Below, piece by piece: positions 8,968-17,568 of a stretch of 64,000 bases of DNA; within the stretch, counting starts at the first letter, position 1; every line of letters begins with the position of its first letter. A model generated the notes under the pieces. That model searched no databases. It saw only the letters and a program-made list of their open reading frames with translations, and had not been told where the DNA came from. Origin of the DNA: Psychroserpens jangbogonensis (lineage in GTDB: Bacteria > Bacteroidota > Bacteroidia > Flavobacteriales > Flavobacteriaceae); the NCBI RefSeq assembly GCF_000797465.1, contig NZ_JSWG01000010.1:41700-105699 (forward strand), written 5' to 3'. The translations under genes were made by a program, and so were the position numbers.

Positions 8968-10187
8968 TCTTTTGATAAGATTAAAGTTGAACAGTTGCCG
9001 CCAAAACCAAAAGAGTTTGATAGCACATAGTTAATAGGTTTCTTTTTAATTTCCGTAGTAGGTGTTAAACCCGTTTCATTGATTTTTGATTTAAAATTCA
9101 AATTAGGGAATACGGTTTGTGCTTGTAAAGCCAAAATAGAAAATACAGCTTCCACAGCACCAGATGCTGCTAAAGTATGCCCTGTATAAGCTTTCGTAGA
9201 ACTAAAGTCAGGTATATCATCTCCAAAAACCCGTTTTATGGCTATACTTTCGGTAAGGTCATTATTTGGTGTAGCCGTTCCATGTGCATTTATATAATCA
9301 ATTTGAGCTGGCTTTAGATGCGCAAAATCTAATGCTTTTTGCATTGCTAAGTATGCTCCTTGACCATTTTCTGATGTTGCTGTTTGATGAAATGCATCAT
9401 TGGTATTGGCATAGCCTGAAATGTAAGCGATAATGGATTTGTTTTCTTTCTTAGCAATAGTCTCAGATTCTAAAACAAGATACGCTGCTCCTTCTCCTAA
9501 ATTGAGTCCTTTTCTATGCTCATCAAAAGGTGTACAAACTTCGTCGGATAAAATCATTAAGGTTTTGAAACCATTAATTGTGAATTTTGTAAGGGCATCT
9601 GTTCCTCCTACAATCACTCGATCTAATTTGCCTGCTTTGATAAGTCGCGCTCCTAACATTATAGCATTTGTAGACGAAGAACAAGCTGTGCTAATTGTAG
9701 TTGAAAATTCAGTAATACCAAGTTGCTTAGCAATTTTTTTGGTGCTATCACCAGCATGATGGCTAGAAATATATTTCTGACTTTCAGAAGATGTTTTAAA
9801 TGTTTTTAAATGTTGTTCTGTTTTGTCCATTCCACCAACAGTTGTTGAAGAAATAAGACCAGTTTTATAGCTGTTAATACCTGTGATTTTAGCATTTTTA
9901 AGTGCTTCTTTAGCAGCAAATAAACCTAATAAAGATGTCCTGGTAAAATTATTGTCATCCGATAACTGTTGTTGAGAGATCAATTCATCATTGGAAAAGG
10001 CAACCTCGCCAACTCTTATTTGATCTGCATGTACAGTATTAATTTTTGAAATAGAGCCAATACCACTTTTAGAAGCTAAGAGTGCTTCCATATTTTCTTG
10101 GACAGAATTGCCAATCGCAGAAATAATTCCCATTCCTGTAACAGCAACGCGTGGTGCAGTATCTTTATTTGTTGGTTCGTTCGGCAA
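8964..10187 (-). CDS. Beta-ketoacyl-ACP synthase (KS), catalytically intact
   Basis: 407 residues of FabF-type ketosynthase. The Cys-His-His triad is visible: Cys169 in STACSSST, His302 in NAHGTATPNND and His337 in YTGHTLAASGAVEA. It performs decarboxylative Claisen condensation on ACP-bound chains and probably elongates the polyene together with the CLF-like subunit next door. The coding sequence overlaps the ACP gene by 23 bp at its start and the CLF gene by 4 bp at its end, so the three proteins are likely made in balance. Confidence 0.9.
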   Translation of the reverse strand: MPNEPTNKDTAPRVAVTGMGIISAIGNSVQENMEALLASKSGIGSISKINTVHADQIRVGEVAFSNDELISQQQLSDDNNFTRTSLLGLFAAKEALKNAKITGINSYKTGLISSTTVGGMDKTEQHLKTFKTSSESQKYISSHHAGDSTKKIAKQLGITEFSTTISTACSSSTNAIMLGARLIKAGKLDRVIVGGTDALTKFTINGFKTLMILSDEVCTPFDEHRKGLNLGEGAAYLVLESETIAKKENKSIIAYISGYANTNDAFHQTATSENGQGAYLAMQKALDFAHLKPAQIDYINAHGTATPNNDLTESIAIKRVFGDDIPDFSSTKAYTGHTLAASGAVEAVFSILALQAQTVFPNLNFKSKINETGLTPTTEIKKKPINYVLSNSFGFGGNCSTLILSKE

Positions 10188-10428
10188 TATAGTCAGCTAA
10201 AACTGTGATTGACTTAAAGACTTCTTGACCTTCCTTAGGATCTGTAAGTTGAATACCATAATCCTTATCTAACATCACAATAAGTTCTAATGCATCAATA
10301 GAATCTAAACATAATCCATCACCAAAAAGTGCATCATCATCCTTAATGTCACTTACAGAGAGTTCTTCAAGATTTAATTGTTCTATGATTTTCTCTTTCA
10401 ATTCTTCTCTCAGTTCTTTTACTTGCAT
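10165..10428 (-). CDS. Acyl carrier protein
   Basis: 87 residues, acidic and helical, with the phosphopantetheine attachment Ser43 in LCLDSIDALELIVMLD (the DSxxxxE signature). It should carry the growing polyene chain between ketosynthase, reductase and dehydratase. It lies directly upstream of the KS gene and overlaps it by 23 bp, and overlaps the preceding small KS-like gene by 10 bp. It is the only ACP seen in the window; related clusters often have two. Confidence 0.9.
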   Translation of the reverse strand: MQVKELREELKEKIIEQLNLEELSVSDIKDDDALFGDGLCLDSIDALELIVMLDKDYGIQLTDPKEGQEVFKSITVLADYIAERTNK

Positions 10429-11030
10429 AGATATAGTTCTTTTATATTTTTTATAGAATGATTAAATGTACCATGATCTTCTACTAAATAGAGAAAAGCA
10501 TCGTAATTAGAGTCGTCAAAATCAACCCAACCACAAAGTGCTTTATTAGCTTTCTTTGTTTTTAAAAGGTGTTCAGTTTGTACCCATAAACAGTCTGGGT
10601 TAAAGTTGTCAAATATAAAAAAACTATTTTCAGAAAATAGCTGATGCCTAATACAAATTTCACCGATACAAATGTTTGGTAAGGTATAGACAAATATTGA
10701 AGGACTTGGATAATAATTATCCGTATCCGAAATGGATTCTTGGTGCTTTCTATCTGTATCTAAACTAGACGCTTTATTAGACAATATAATAGCAATATTT
10801 TCTTCGGAATTACTAGTATTTCGTAGAATGATATCTGCGGCAATAAATGCCAGTTTACTTAAATTATCCATCTTAAAGAACTTCGGATACTCTATATGTT
10901 GCGACTTATAAGCCTCTTTTATAAAGGTTGAAAAATCTTCAGTTTCACTTTCAAAAAGAGTGTTTCCATTTAAAGAAATTGTACCATTTCTAATATGTGT
11001 ATAAGATTGTATGTTGAATTTTGAATCCAA
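10419..11030 (-). CDS. Small ketosynthase-like protein of pigment clusters
   Basis: 203 residues. The pattern LSKLAFIAADIIL, IAIILSNKASSLDTDRKHQ and PSIFVYTLPNICIGEICIRH resembles the N-terminal half of a ketosynthase. Such short KS-like proteins sit next to the ACP in Bacteroidota aryl-polyene clusters. No catalytic Cys/His set is present, since the Cys residues seen are not in a TACS motif, so it is probably not an enzyme on its own and may be a scaffold. It overlaps the ACP gene by 10 bp and lies 3 bp from the methyltransferase gene. Confidence 0.6.
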   Translation of the reverse strand: MDSKFNIQSYTHIRNGTISLNGNTLFESETEDFSTFIKEAYKSQHIEYPKFFKMDNLSKLAFIAADIILRNTSNSEENIAIILSNKASSLDTDRKHQESISDTDNYYPSPSIFVYTLPNICIGEICIRHQLFSENSFFIFDNFNPDCLWVQTEHLLKTKKANKALCGWVDFDDSNYDAFLYLVEDHGTFNHSIKNIKELYLCK

Positions 11031-11033
11031 ATG

Positions 11034-12098
11034 TTACATAGTTTTTGAGCAAACCATCATGGTATGATACTCTCCAAGTTGATGATCTTCGTTTAGTGTA
11101 AGGCCAGCTTTTTTAATTAATGTTTCAAAGACATCTGCAGGATACATTTTACTAGTTCCGTTGGCAAGTGCCGTGAAATATAAAGACGTGGCTTCTAATG
11201 AAAAGCGAGCATTATCAAATTTTTGTCGATCTGTAAATGTTTCTATGATGATGAGCTCTGTGTTTTTATTCATGGAAGCAACACAGGTTTTTAGTATAGT
11301 AAGAATTTCATCTTCTGAAAAACAATCTAAAAACTGACTCATCCAAATAAGATCAGCACCTTTTGGTATTTGGGGATTAGGTTTTAACCAATTAATTTCA
11401 TGGCCAGAAACTCTGTTTTCAAAATCGTTATTTTTAATGTTTTCCAAGGCTTTTTTGAGTTGTCCTGGTAAATCGAAAATATTAATAGTAACATCTTTAT
11501 TATAATTAAAACATTGCAAAGCAAACTTCCCAGTATTGCCACCAATATCATAAATAGTCTTTGGGTCGTTTTTAAAGACACGCTTTAAAGCTTCCTCGAA
11601 AATACCGTCGGAATAATGATGATCGAATTCAAACCACGATTTTTGAACTTCTGGACTTAATTGAGATAAACCATCATAAATAGTATCCCATTCTCCAAAA
11701 ACTTTTAAACCAGAAGGTTTCTGTTCTTTTATGGCATCATTTAAATAAAAAAGGCCTTCATAGCAGACATCATTTGTGAAATTAAGATTGACTTCTACCG
11801 TTTTATTATAGTTTAAGAAATAGCCAGTTTTAGTAAGTTGATATTTTTTTTCAGCATCTTTAATAACGATGTCTGAGCTTTCGGCAATTTCTAATAAAAC
11901 ACCAATGCCATAAACGCTAACAGATAGAGCTTTTGATATCTCATTAATTGAAACTCCTCCCTTATCACGATTATCAAAAATGTAATTTAAAACGCCTAAT
12001 TTTCTTAAACTTACGGTCGTTTGAAATACAAATGGCGCAAAGGCAATTTTTTGTGCTTGTTCTAGAGCCTCGATAGCTCTAAGTTCTTTTTTTGACAT
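11034..12098 (-). CDS. SAM-dependent (O-)methyltransferase
   Basis: 354 residues in the layout of plant/bacterial O-methyltransferases. An N-terminal winged-helix dimerisation region (residues ~1-100: LGVLNYIF, ISKALSVSVYGIGVLLE) precedes a Rossmann SAM domain with motif I YDIGGNTGKFAL. Downstream are DLPGQLKKAL and the catalytic-region MSQFLDCFSEDE. Aryl-polyene and flexirubin head groups are methylated on the ring or its hydroxyl, so this is the likely ring-modifying enzyme; O- versus C-methylation cannot be told from sequence alone. The start overlaps the adjacent KS gene by 20 bp. Confidence 0.8.
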   Translation of the reverse strand: MSKKELRAIEALEQAQKIAFAPFVFQTTVSLRKLGVLNYIFDNRDKGGVSINEISKALSVSVYGIGVLLEIAESSDIVIKDAEKKYQLTKTGYFLNYNKTVEVNLNFTNDVCYEGLFYLNDAIKEQKPSGLKVFGEWDTIYDGLSQLSPEVQKSWFEFDHHYSDGIFEEALKRVFKNDPKTIYDIGGNTGKFALQCFNYNKDVTINIFDLPGQLKKALENIKNNDFENRVSGHEINWLKPNPQIPKGADLIWMSQFLDCFSEDEILTILKTCVASMNKNTELIIIETFTDRQKFDNARFSLEATSLYFTALANGTSKMYPADVFETLIKKAGLTLNEDHQLGEYHTMMVCSKTM

Positions 12099-13251
12099 TT
12101 TTATATGTTATACTTTTTAATAATAGTGCTGTATTAGCTCCTCCAAATCCTGAAGCTGTTTTTAAAAAAATTGCTAATGGTTGTTGTTTTGTTTTTTCAA
12201 TTATATGTAATGGCTTTGAGACTCCTAGGCTGGTAAAACCTTTAGAATAAAATAATGTATTTAGTTTTAAACTGTGCATTCCTACAATGGTTTCGACTAA
12301 TCCAGAGGAACCTAGCGTATGACCAAAATAACCTTTTAAACTATTCAGCGGCACATTTTGTAACCCTAATCTGTTAAAGGCTATTGCTTCCATATCATCA
12401 TTAAATATAGTGGCGGTACCATGTGCAGAAAGATAATCTATGTCTTGTGGTTTTATAGCTGCTTCTTTCATTGCGGAATTAACACAACGGAATAAACCTT
12501 CACCAGAGCGTGATGGACCAGAAATATGATTGGCATCATTGCAGGTTGCATCTCCTATTAGTTCAACACTTTCTTCAGTGAGATAGTTTGTATCTGATGT
12601 AACTAAAACACTTGCTATAGCTTCACCTAAATTAATACCTGTCCTATCTTTTGAATAAGGTTTACATTCAGAATCACTTAAAGCTTGAAACGAATTAAAA
12701 CCTGATAACACAAACTTAGAGACTAAATCACCACTAACTATAAAAACATGCTTATGTACACTTTCTTTAATCAGTCTTTTCGCAATCGAAATTGCCAAGA
12801 CACCAGATACACAAGCATTTGAAACAACTATTGGTTCTGTTTTGAATGAAAAATGCTTTTTTAATACAGTTCCTAAGCGAGACAGATAAGTGTATGATTT
12901 CGGAAAATCACTATTTTTTTCAAGTACATCGATGTTTCCTTTTGTGGTTGAAATAATCAAACCAACTGAAGTATTGATAGTAATGTTTGAAGCTTTTATT
13001 ACCTTATTTAATGACAATATCATCAGCTGTTCTAAAACAGTATGATCTTCTTTTGTTTTTAATGCGTTGAATTTGTGTTTTAAAATAGTTTTATTAATTA
13101 TAGATCCATAGAATGGTTTTTGAAATAAATCTTCATCTTCAATACGAGAAATGCCAGAAATTTCATTTTTAATATTTTCGACAACAGTCTCACTATCAAA
13201 ACCTAATGATGATATAATGGCGTTATGTGATAAATATATTTTATGCATCAA
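12079..13251 (-). CDS. Beta-ketoacyl-ACP synthase (second KS)
   Basis: 390 residues with an intact triad: Cys147 in VSNACVSG, His277 in SAHGTATIFND and His311 in YFGHTLGSSGLVE. It is distinct from the KS at 8964-10187. In described aryl-polyene pathways a second KS has a separate role, for example in the first condensation on the aryl starter, and this gene could be its counterpart. It overlaps the thioesterase gene by 11 bp and the methyltransferase gene by 20 bp. Confidence 0.87.
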   Translation of the reverse strand: MMHKIYLSHNAIISSLGFDSETVVENIKNEISGISRIEDEDLFQKPFYGSIINKTILKHKFNALKTKEDHTVLEQLMILSLNKVIKASNITINTSVGLIISTTKGNIDVLEKNSDFPKSYTYLSRLGTVLKKHFSFKTEPIVVSNACVSGVLAISIAKRLIKESVHKHVFIVSGDLVSKFVLSGFNSFQALSDSECKPYSKDRTGINLGEAIASVLVTSDTNYLTEESVELIGDATCNDANHISGPSRSGEGLFRCVNSAMKEAAIKPQDIDYLSAHGTATIFNDDMEAIAFNRLGLQNVPLNSLKGYFGHTLGSSGLVETIVGMHSLKLNTLFYSKGFTSLGVSKPLHIIEKTKQQPLAIFLKTASGFGGANTALLLKSITYKNVKKRT

Positions 13252-13675
13252 GCAATCCTTGTTTTATTTTCCAATTTTTAAAAAAATCTGGAAGAATGAG
13301 AGACATGGTATTATCTTTTAAATTGGTAAAAACCTGAACGGTTTCACCGGTACATACAATAGCATCTGCTTCATTTTTTATAAGGTATCTAAAAACTAGT
13401 TTTGCCGAAGCAGTATTTACATACTGTGTTTCTACTGTGGCAGTCTCGCCATAGGTAAGCGTTAACTTGTGATCTGTAGTCGTTTTTACTATAGGTGTTG
13501 CATAACCATTTTGTTTGGCATCGAGATAAGAAATATGAAACTGTCTTCCGAAGGCTTCTCGGCCATCTTCAAAATATTTTAAATAGTTGCCATGCCATAC
13601 GATACCTAAAGCATCAGTTTCATTAAACCTAATTCTTACTTTGTGTGTTACCACAAGTTCTCCGTGTTCATTCAT
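13241..13675 (-). CDS. 4HBT-type acyl-CoA/ACP thioesterase
   Basis: A 144-residue hotdog protein. The active-site region FNETDALGIVWHGNYLKYFEDGREAF matches the 4-hydroxybenzoyl-CoA thioesterase pattern, in which the Asp after T and the HGNY turn are conserved. It probably hydrolyses thioesters of the aryl starter or the finished polyene, or edits misloaded ACP. It sits 5 bp downstream of the dehydratase gene and overlaps the second KS gene by 11 bp. Confidence 0.85.
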   Translation of the reverse strand: MNEHGELVVTHKVRIRFNETDALGIVWHGNYLKYFEDGREAFGRQFHISYLDAKQNGYATPIVKTTTDHKLTLTYGETATVETQYVNTASAKLVFRYLIKNEADAIVCTGETVQVFTNLKDNTMSLILPDFFKNWKIKQGLLDA

Positions 13676-13680
13676 TCGAT

Positions 13681-14127
13681 TTAATCTTTCAATACTGTAC
13701 TCATTTCTGAGATAGCTATAGCATTTCCATTTACTGAAGTTTTTATTTTCACCATCATCATTTGGGCTACTTCATAAATAACTTCTATTTCAGTGGTTAA
13801 GATATCATTTAGTTTTGGAAGACTTATAATTTGGCTCGATTTAATAGCACCAATAAATCCTTCTTTGGTTCCAATATTATTTAGCGACTGTTTATAGCCA
13901 ATATGCAAAGCTGCTGTTTGTGCCATGTGTTCTAAGATGCCTGTTTCAGAAAAAAAACCATTACTAACGAATATATTATCTTCAGAAATTGAAAGTTTAG
14001 AAATTCCTTTTTTGTCTGAAAAATATTCCAAAGTATCAACCATAATCATTGGTTTGCGATGTGGCAATAACTTTTCTATATCTTTTGGATCTGATATTGA
14101 TGATTTTAATTGATTAGGCTCTTCCAT
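13681..14127 (-). CDS. FabZ/ApeP-type dehydratase
   Basis: A hotdog protein of 148 residues from the chosen start (MEEPNQLKSS). The open frame reaches back to 14187, but the extra 20 residues lie inside the acyltransferase gene and look unlike this family, whereas 14127 gives a normal 14-bp overlap. The start region IEKLLPHRKPMIMVDTL is characteristic of FabZ-like dehydratases. The later segment GILEHMAQTAALHIGY aligns with the FabZ helix carrying the catalytic acid. It probably partners the dehydratase at 6173-6553 in making the conjugated double bonds. Confidence 0.82.
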   Translation of the reverse strand: MEEPNQLKSSISDPKDIEKLLPHRKPMIMVDTLEYFSDKKGISKLSISEDNIFVSNGFFSETGILEHMAQTAALHIGYKQSLNNIGTKEGFIGAIKSSQIISLPKLNDILTTEIEVIYEVAQMMMVKIKTSVNGNAIAISEMSTVLKD

Positions 14128-15007
14128 TGTTTTTGTCTTCCCAAAAATCGTAAAAATTAAACCATTGTAAAGGATATTTCTCAACAATACGTTCTAGATT
14201 TTGAGTATATTTTTTTAATAAATCTTGCGCATCTCTAGCTTTAACATCAATGTGTCTAGCATATAAATGATAGTGTTTTTTTGGTTCGCGCATTACGTAA
14301 ACAAACAAAACAGGTACGTTAAGACGACTTCCTAAATAAAAAGGTCCTACTGGAAACTTTGCTGTTTTACCCAGCAATTGTTCTTCCATACATTTTGTGT
14401 CTTTTAAATACCGATCACCTGCAATACAAATTATTTTATTCTGAGCGAGTGCTGCATTAATTTCAAAAATATGAGAAAAATCGTCTTTTACAATAATAAA
14501 GTTCATTTCATCTCTTTGCCTATACTGATCTAAATACTCTTTAATGTCTTGATGATCTTGATCTGTTACGACAATACTTATAGATGCATTTGTCAATCGT
14601 TCTTTAAAAAAGTATTGAGCTAATTCAAAATTACCAACATGAGCACTTATTAGAATGCCTCCTTTTTTTTGAGCAAGCGCTTCTTCTAATAAGTTTTCAC
14701 CATCAAAATGAAAGGTGTAATCTTTTCTTAAACCTGCAGGAATTGCAATTTTATCTATAAGTGTTTGTCCGAAAATGTAATAGGTTTTATAAACACTTAT
14801 TGAACTTTTTAACCAAGAATAGCCAAGTTGTTTTCTAAAGTAATAACTAAGACCTCGCACATTTTTTCTAGAGAATAAACAGAAGTAGGGAACAGGTAAA
14901 TGCATTAAAGCATAGGCTGCATTAATTCCAAAATTCTTTATAAAGAATATGAATACCTTAAATCCAAAAACGGTACCTCTAGATTTTCCACTCCATTCTT
15001 CAGCCAT
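14114..15007 (-). CDS. Lysophospholipid/lipid A-type acyltransferase (LABLAT family)
   Basis: 297 residues of the LpxL/HtrB fold. It has an N-terminal hydrophobic segment, GGILISAHVGNFELAQYF carrying the HxxxxE-type catalytic pair, IICIAGDRYLKDTKC, and the substrate-region GPFYLGSRLNVPVLFVY. Family members transfer acyl chains onto lipid acceptors at the inner membrane. In aryl-polyene clusters such enzymes are thought to attach the polyene to a lipid anchor. It is 19 bp downstream of the ketoreductase gene. Confidence 0.8.
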   Translation of the reverse strand: MAEEWSGKSRGTVFGFKVFIFFIKNFGINAAYALMHLPVPYFCLFSRKNVRGLSYYFRKQLGYSWLKSSISVYKTYYIFGQTLIDKIAIPAGLRKDYTFHFDGENLLEEALAQKKGGILISAHVGNFELAQYFFKERLTNASISIVVTDQDHQDIKEYLDQYRQRDEMNFIIVKDDFSHIFEINAALAQNKIICIAGDRYLKDTKCMEEQLLGKTAKFPVGPFYLGSRLNVPVLFVYVMREPKKHYHLYARHIDVKARDAQDLLKKYTQNLERIVEKYPLQWFNFYDFWEDKNNGRA

Positions 15008-15026
15008 CGTTTTTCTTCAGTCTTGT

Positions 15027-15770
15027 TTATGAGTAAATTCCGCCATTGATGTTAATGATTTCACCTGTAATATAAGATGATTTCTTAGACGCAAGAAATG
15101 ACACTAAATGCGCAACTTCTTCTGGATTTCCAAAACGATTTACAGGAACGAGTTTCTTTAACTCTTTTTCATCCAAATCCTTTGTCATATCCGTTTTTAT
15201 AAAGCCAGGGGCAACAGCATTAACGGTTACATTTTTTTTCGCAATCTCTTGAGCCAACGATTTGGTTGCTGCTATAATAGCCCCTTTTGCTGCAGCATAG
15301 TTAGTTTGACCGGCAGTTCCTTTGAGTCCAGAAACAGATACCATATTTATGATTCTACCATATTTGTTGAGCAACATAGCTTTTATAAGGTGTTGGGTAA
15401 CGTTATAGAAGCCATTGAGATTTGTTTGTATTACAGAATTCCAATCGTTGGGTTGCATCCATAAAAACAGACCATCTTTGGTAATACCAGCATTATTAAC
15501 AAGCACTTCAATTAGTGTGTTTTCATTGGTATTGCTCCAGTGGTCTAACTGTTGCTTAACATTATTAAAATCTGAAACATCAAATTTTATAATCTCACCA
15601 GAACCACCAACTTCTTTAACCGCATTTAGTGTTTCGTTAGCAGCATCTTTATTGCTATTGTAATTAATTAAAATAGAATAGTCGCTATCTTTTGCGAGTT
15701 GTATACAAATGGCTCTTCCAATACCTCGAGAGCCTCCTGTTACTAAAGCATATTTTTTTTGGTCTCTCAT
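15027..15770 (-). CDS. 3-oxoacyl-ACP reductase (FabG-type SDR)
   Basis: A 247-residue classical short-chain dehydrogenase. The NADPH-binding TGGSRGIGRAI, the NNAGIT motif, and the Ser-Tyr-Lys catalytic set (MVSVSG, then NYAAAKGA) are all intact, as is the C-terminal SSYITGEIININGG. It should reduce the beta-ketoacyl-ACP made by the ketosynthases before dehydration, like ApeQ in aryl-polyene pathways. It opens the enzyme block downstream of the ammonia-lyase, separated from it by about 150 bp. Confidence 0.9.
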   Translation of the reverse strand: MRDQKKYALVTGGSRGIGRAICIQLAKDSDYSILINYNSNKDAANETLNAVKEVGGSGEIIKFDVSDFNNVKQQLDHWSNTNENTLIEVLVNNAGITKDGLFLWMQPNDWNSVIQTNLNGFYNVTQHLIKAMLLNKYGRIINMVSVSGLKGTAGQTNYAAAKGAIIAATKSLAQEIAKKNVTVNAVAPGFIKTDMTKDLDEKELKKLVPVNRFGNPEEVAHLVSFLASKKSSYITGEIININGGIYS

Positions 15771-15829
15771 TGAATTAAAAACTACTTTCTAAAAAGTTCG
15801 ACATTTTTATACCATGTATTTCCGAGAAG

Positions 15830-15928
15830 TTAACCTTTTTCGTTTATCATTCCCCAGGTATCGTTATTATTCACTTTAGCATGACCTTCTACAAATTTTT
15901 TGATCACATCGAAAGTTGGTTTTAAACT
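15830..15928 (-). pseudogene. WG-repeat-like protein fragment without start
   Basis: In the 151-bp gap between the lyase and ketoreductase genes, the minus strand reads in frame as SLKPTFDVIKKFVEGHAK followed by VNNNDTWGMINEKG and a stop (TAA, 15830-15832). The end resembles one WG (KWG) repeat. There is no ATG; a stop lies just upstream and the frame begins inside the lyase 3' end. The only possible start is a GTG at 15905-15907. I read it as a leftover of a gene that once lay here. Confidence 0.3.
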
Positions 15929-17448
15929 TCGTTATTAATTATATAATCTTTCACTTTATTAACATAAGGATACATAATTATGTCTTCTTTAAATTTAGGG
16001 ACAATTTGTCGAATATCATCATACATTTTTCTAGTTTTTGAAGAAACTTCGTTCTGAGCCTCTAAGTATTCAATAGCTTGCACAATAGCGATGAGTTCTA
16101 TGGCAACAACTTCAAATGCATTTTCAATAACTTTCTTGGTAATAAGCGCTGCATTGGTTCCCATGCTTACAATATCTTGATTATCGTTATTGTTAGGGAT
16201 ACTATGCACATACATCGAGTTTGATAACATCTGATTTTCTGCCGTTGTAGAAGTCGCAGTAAATTGTGCACCTTGCATACCAAAATTAAGACCTAATGTG
16301 CCCAAATTTACAAAAGCAGGAAGGATATCATTCAACTTAGGATTTACCAAATAATTGAGTTGTCGCTCAGCAAGCATACTCATTTTTGTGACTACTAATT
16401 TTAGCTTGTCCATTTCTAATGATACATAATCTCCATGAAAATTACCTCCATGATAGACATGCTTGTTTTCTACATCTACAATAGGATTGTCATTAGCAGA
16501 ATTTATTTCTTCGAATAGAATTCTTTCAGTTGTATTTAATGTATCTAAAACTGGACCCAAAATTTGAGGAACACAACGAAGCGAATAATACTCTTGTACT
16601 TTATCTTCAAAAACATCAACATCTTTTGTGTCTGTATAGAGATGATGCTCTCGTTTTCTAACTAGCGAACTATCTTCCAAATGTTCACGCATCATTTTAG
16701 CAATTTTACGCTGACCTATATGCTTCTTCGACTGATTAAGTTCTAAGGATAAATGATCGTCATAAGCCTTTACAATTTCATTTATAGATGCTGAAATGGC
16801 AATCATCCAGATGAGCAGTCGTCTTGTGTAAATGGTGTTAACGACACCAATCCCTGTCATAACTGATGTACCATTCATCAAGGCCAAACCTTCTCTAATT
16901 TCTATCGAAATAGGTTCTAAATTTTCTTTTTCAAATACAGCTTTAGTTGGTTGACGCTCTCCTTTATAAACAACCTCTCCTTCGCCTATAAGCGTCAAAG
17001 CCAAATGAGCCAATTGTACCAAATCTCCACTTGCACCAACTCCACCATGTTCATATATAATTGGTGTAATATTTTTGTTGATTAGTGTTGTCATTAAATC
17101 AATTACAGAACTATGAACACCAGATCTTCCCAACGAAAGTGTGTTAAGACGCGCTAACATTGCTGCTCTCACGTATTTTGGCGGAATAACATTACCAGTT
17201 CCTGAAGCATGACTTCTAATAAGATTGTATTGTAAGTTTATACGCTGTTCGTCCTTTATTTTATATTGTGCCATTGGTCCAAAACCAGTATTGACACCAT
17301 ATATTATTTTTTTTGCTGAAAATGTTTTTAAGAATTCAAAACTATCTTTAACCTTAGTTTTTATTTGGTCATCTATTTCCATAGATTCATCTTCAAAAAT
17401 TATATTATAGAATGTATCGAGGTCTAAGGCTCCCTTAATTGTGATCAT
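15922..17448 (-). CDS. Aromatic amino-acid (tyrosine) ammonia-lyase, MIO-dependent
   Basis: 508 residues. The Ala139-Ser140-Gly141 triplet in GGVGASGDLVQLAHLAL forms the MIO electrophile. Tyr50 in IIYGVNTGFGPMA and QILGPVLDTLN are conserved active-site regions. The substrate-selectivity pair is Ser79-His80 (LIRSHASG), a pattern usual for histidine ammonia-lyase. However, from memory the characterised tyrosine ammonia-lyase of Flavobacterium johnsoniae shares this pair and is closely similar along its length. With the polyene genes downstream, the likely product is 4-coumarate as pigment starter. It is the first gene of the minus-strand operon. Confidence 0.88.
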   Translation of the reverse strand: MITIKGALDLDTFYNIIFEDESMEIDDQIKTKVKDSFEFLKTFSAKKIIYGVNTGFGPMAQYKIKDEQRINLQYNLIRSHASGTGNVIPPKYVRAAMLARLNTLSLGRSGVHSSVIDLMTTLINKNITPIIYEHGGVGASGDLVQLAHLALTLIGEGEVVYKGERQPTKAVFEKENLEPISIEIREGLALMNGTSVMTGIGVVNTIYTRRLLIWMIAISASINEIVKAYDDHLSLELNQSKKHIGQRKIAKMMREHLEDSSLVRKREHHLYTDTKDVDVFEDKVQEYYSLRCVPQILGPVLDTLNTTERILFEEINSANDNPIVDVENKHVYHGGNFHGDYVSLEMDKLKLVVTKMSMLAERQLNYLVNPKLNDILPAFVNLGTLGLNFGMQGAQFTATSTTAENQMLSNSMYVHSIPNNNDNQDIVSMGTNAALITKKVIENAFEVVAIELIAIVQAIEYLEAQNEVSSKTRKMYDDIRQIVPKFKEDIIMYPYVNKVKDYIINNEV

Positions 17449-17530
17449 ATAAAATTAAATCTCAGTAGTTTTTATTATAATAGTATTATGTTTACTTTCT
17501 AAAAAAGAGTATTGTACATATTATAATTAA

Positions 17531-17538
17531 CAAAAATA
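17531..17538 (-). promoter_or_regulatory. Candidate -7 element (TATTTTTG) of the pigment operon
   Basis: Read on the minus strand this is TATTTTTG, an exact fit to the Bacteroidota -7 consensus TAnnTTTG. It lies 83 bp upstream of the ammonia-lyase start in the 120-bp divergent intergenic region. No TTG is found at the expected -33 position, so the call is tentative. Confidence 0.35.
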
Positions 17539-17568
17539 TAATAATTAATTGGTTATTTACTTTAGCAT

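Noticed and set aside
14128..14187. Extended N-terminus of the 13681-14127 dehydratase
   Set aside because: The extra 20 codons sit inside the acyltransferase gene and do not resemble the family; MEEPNQ gives a normal short overlap.
17558..17565. TACTTTAG as -7 element of the halogenase-like gene
   Set aside because: It lies only 4 bp before the start codon and differs from the consensus, so it is too close to serve as a promoter.
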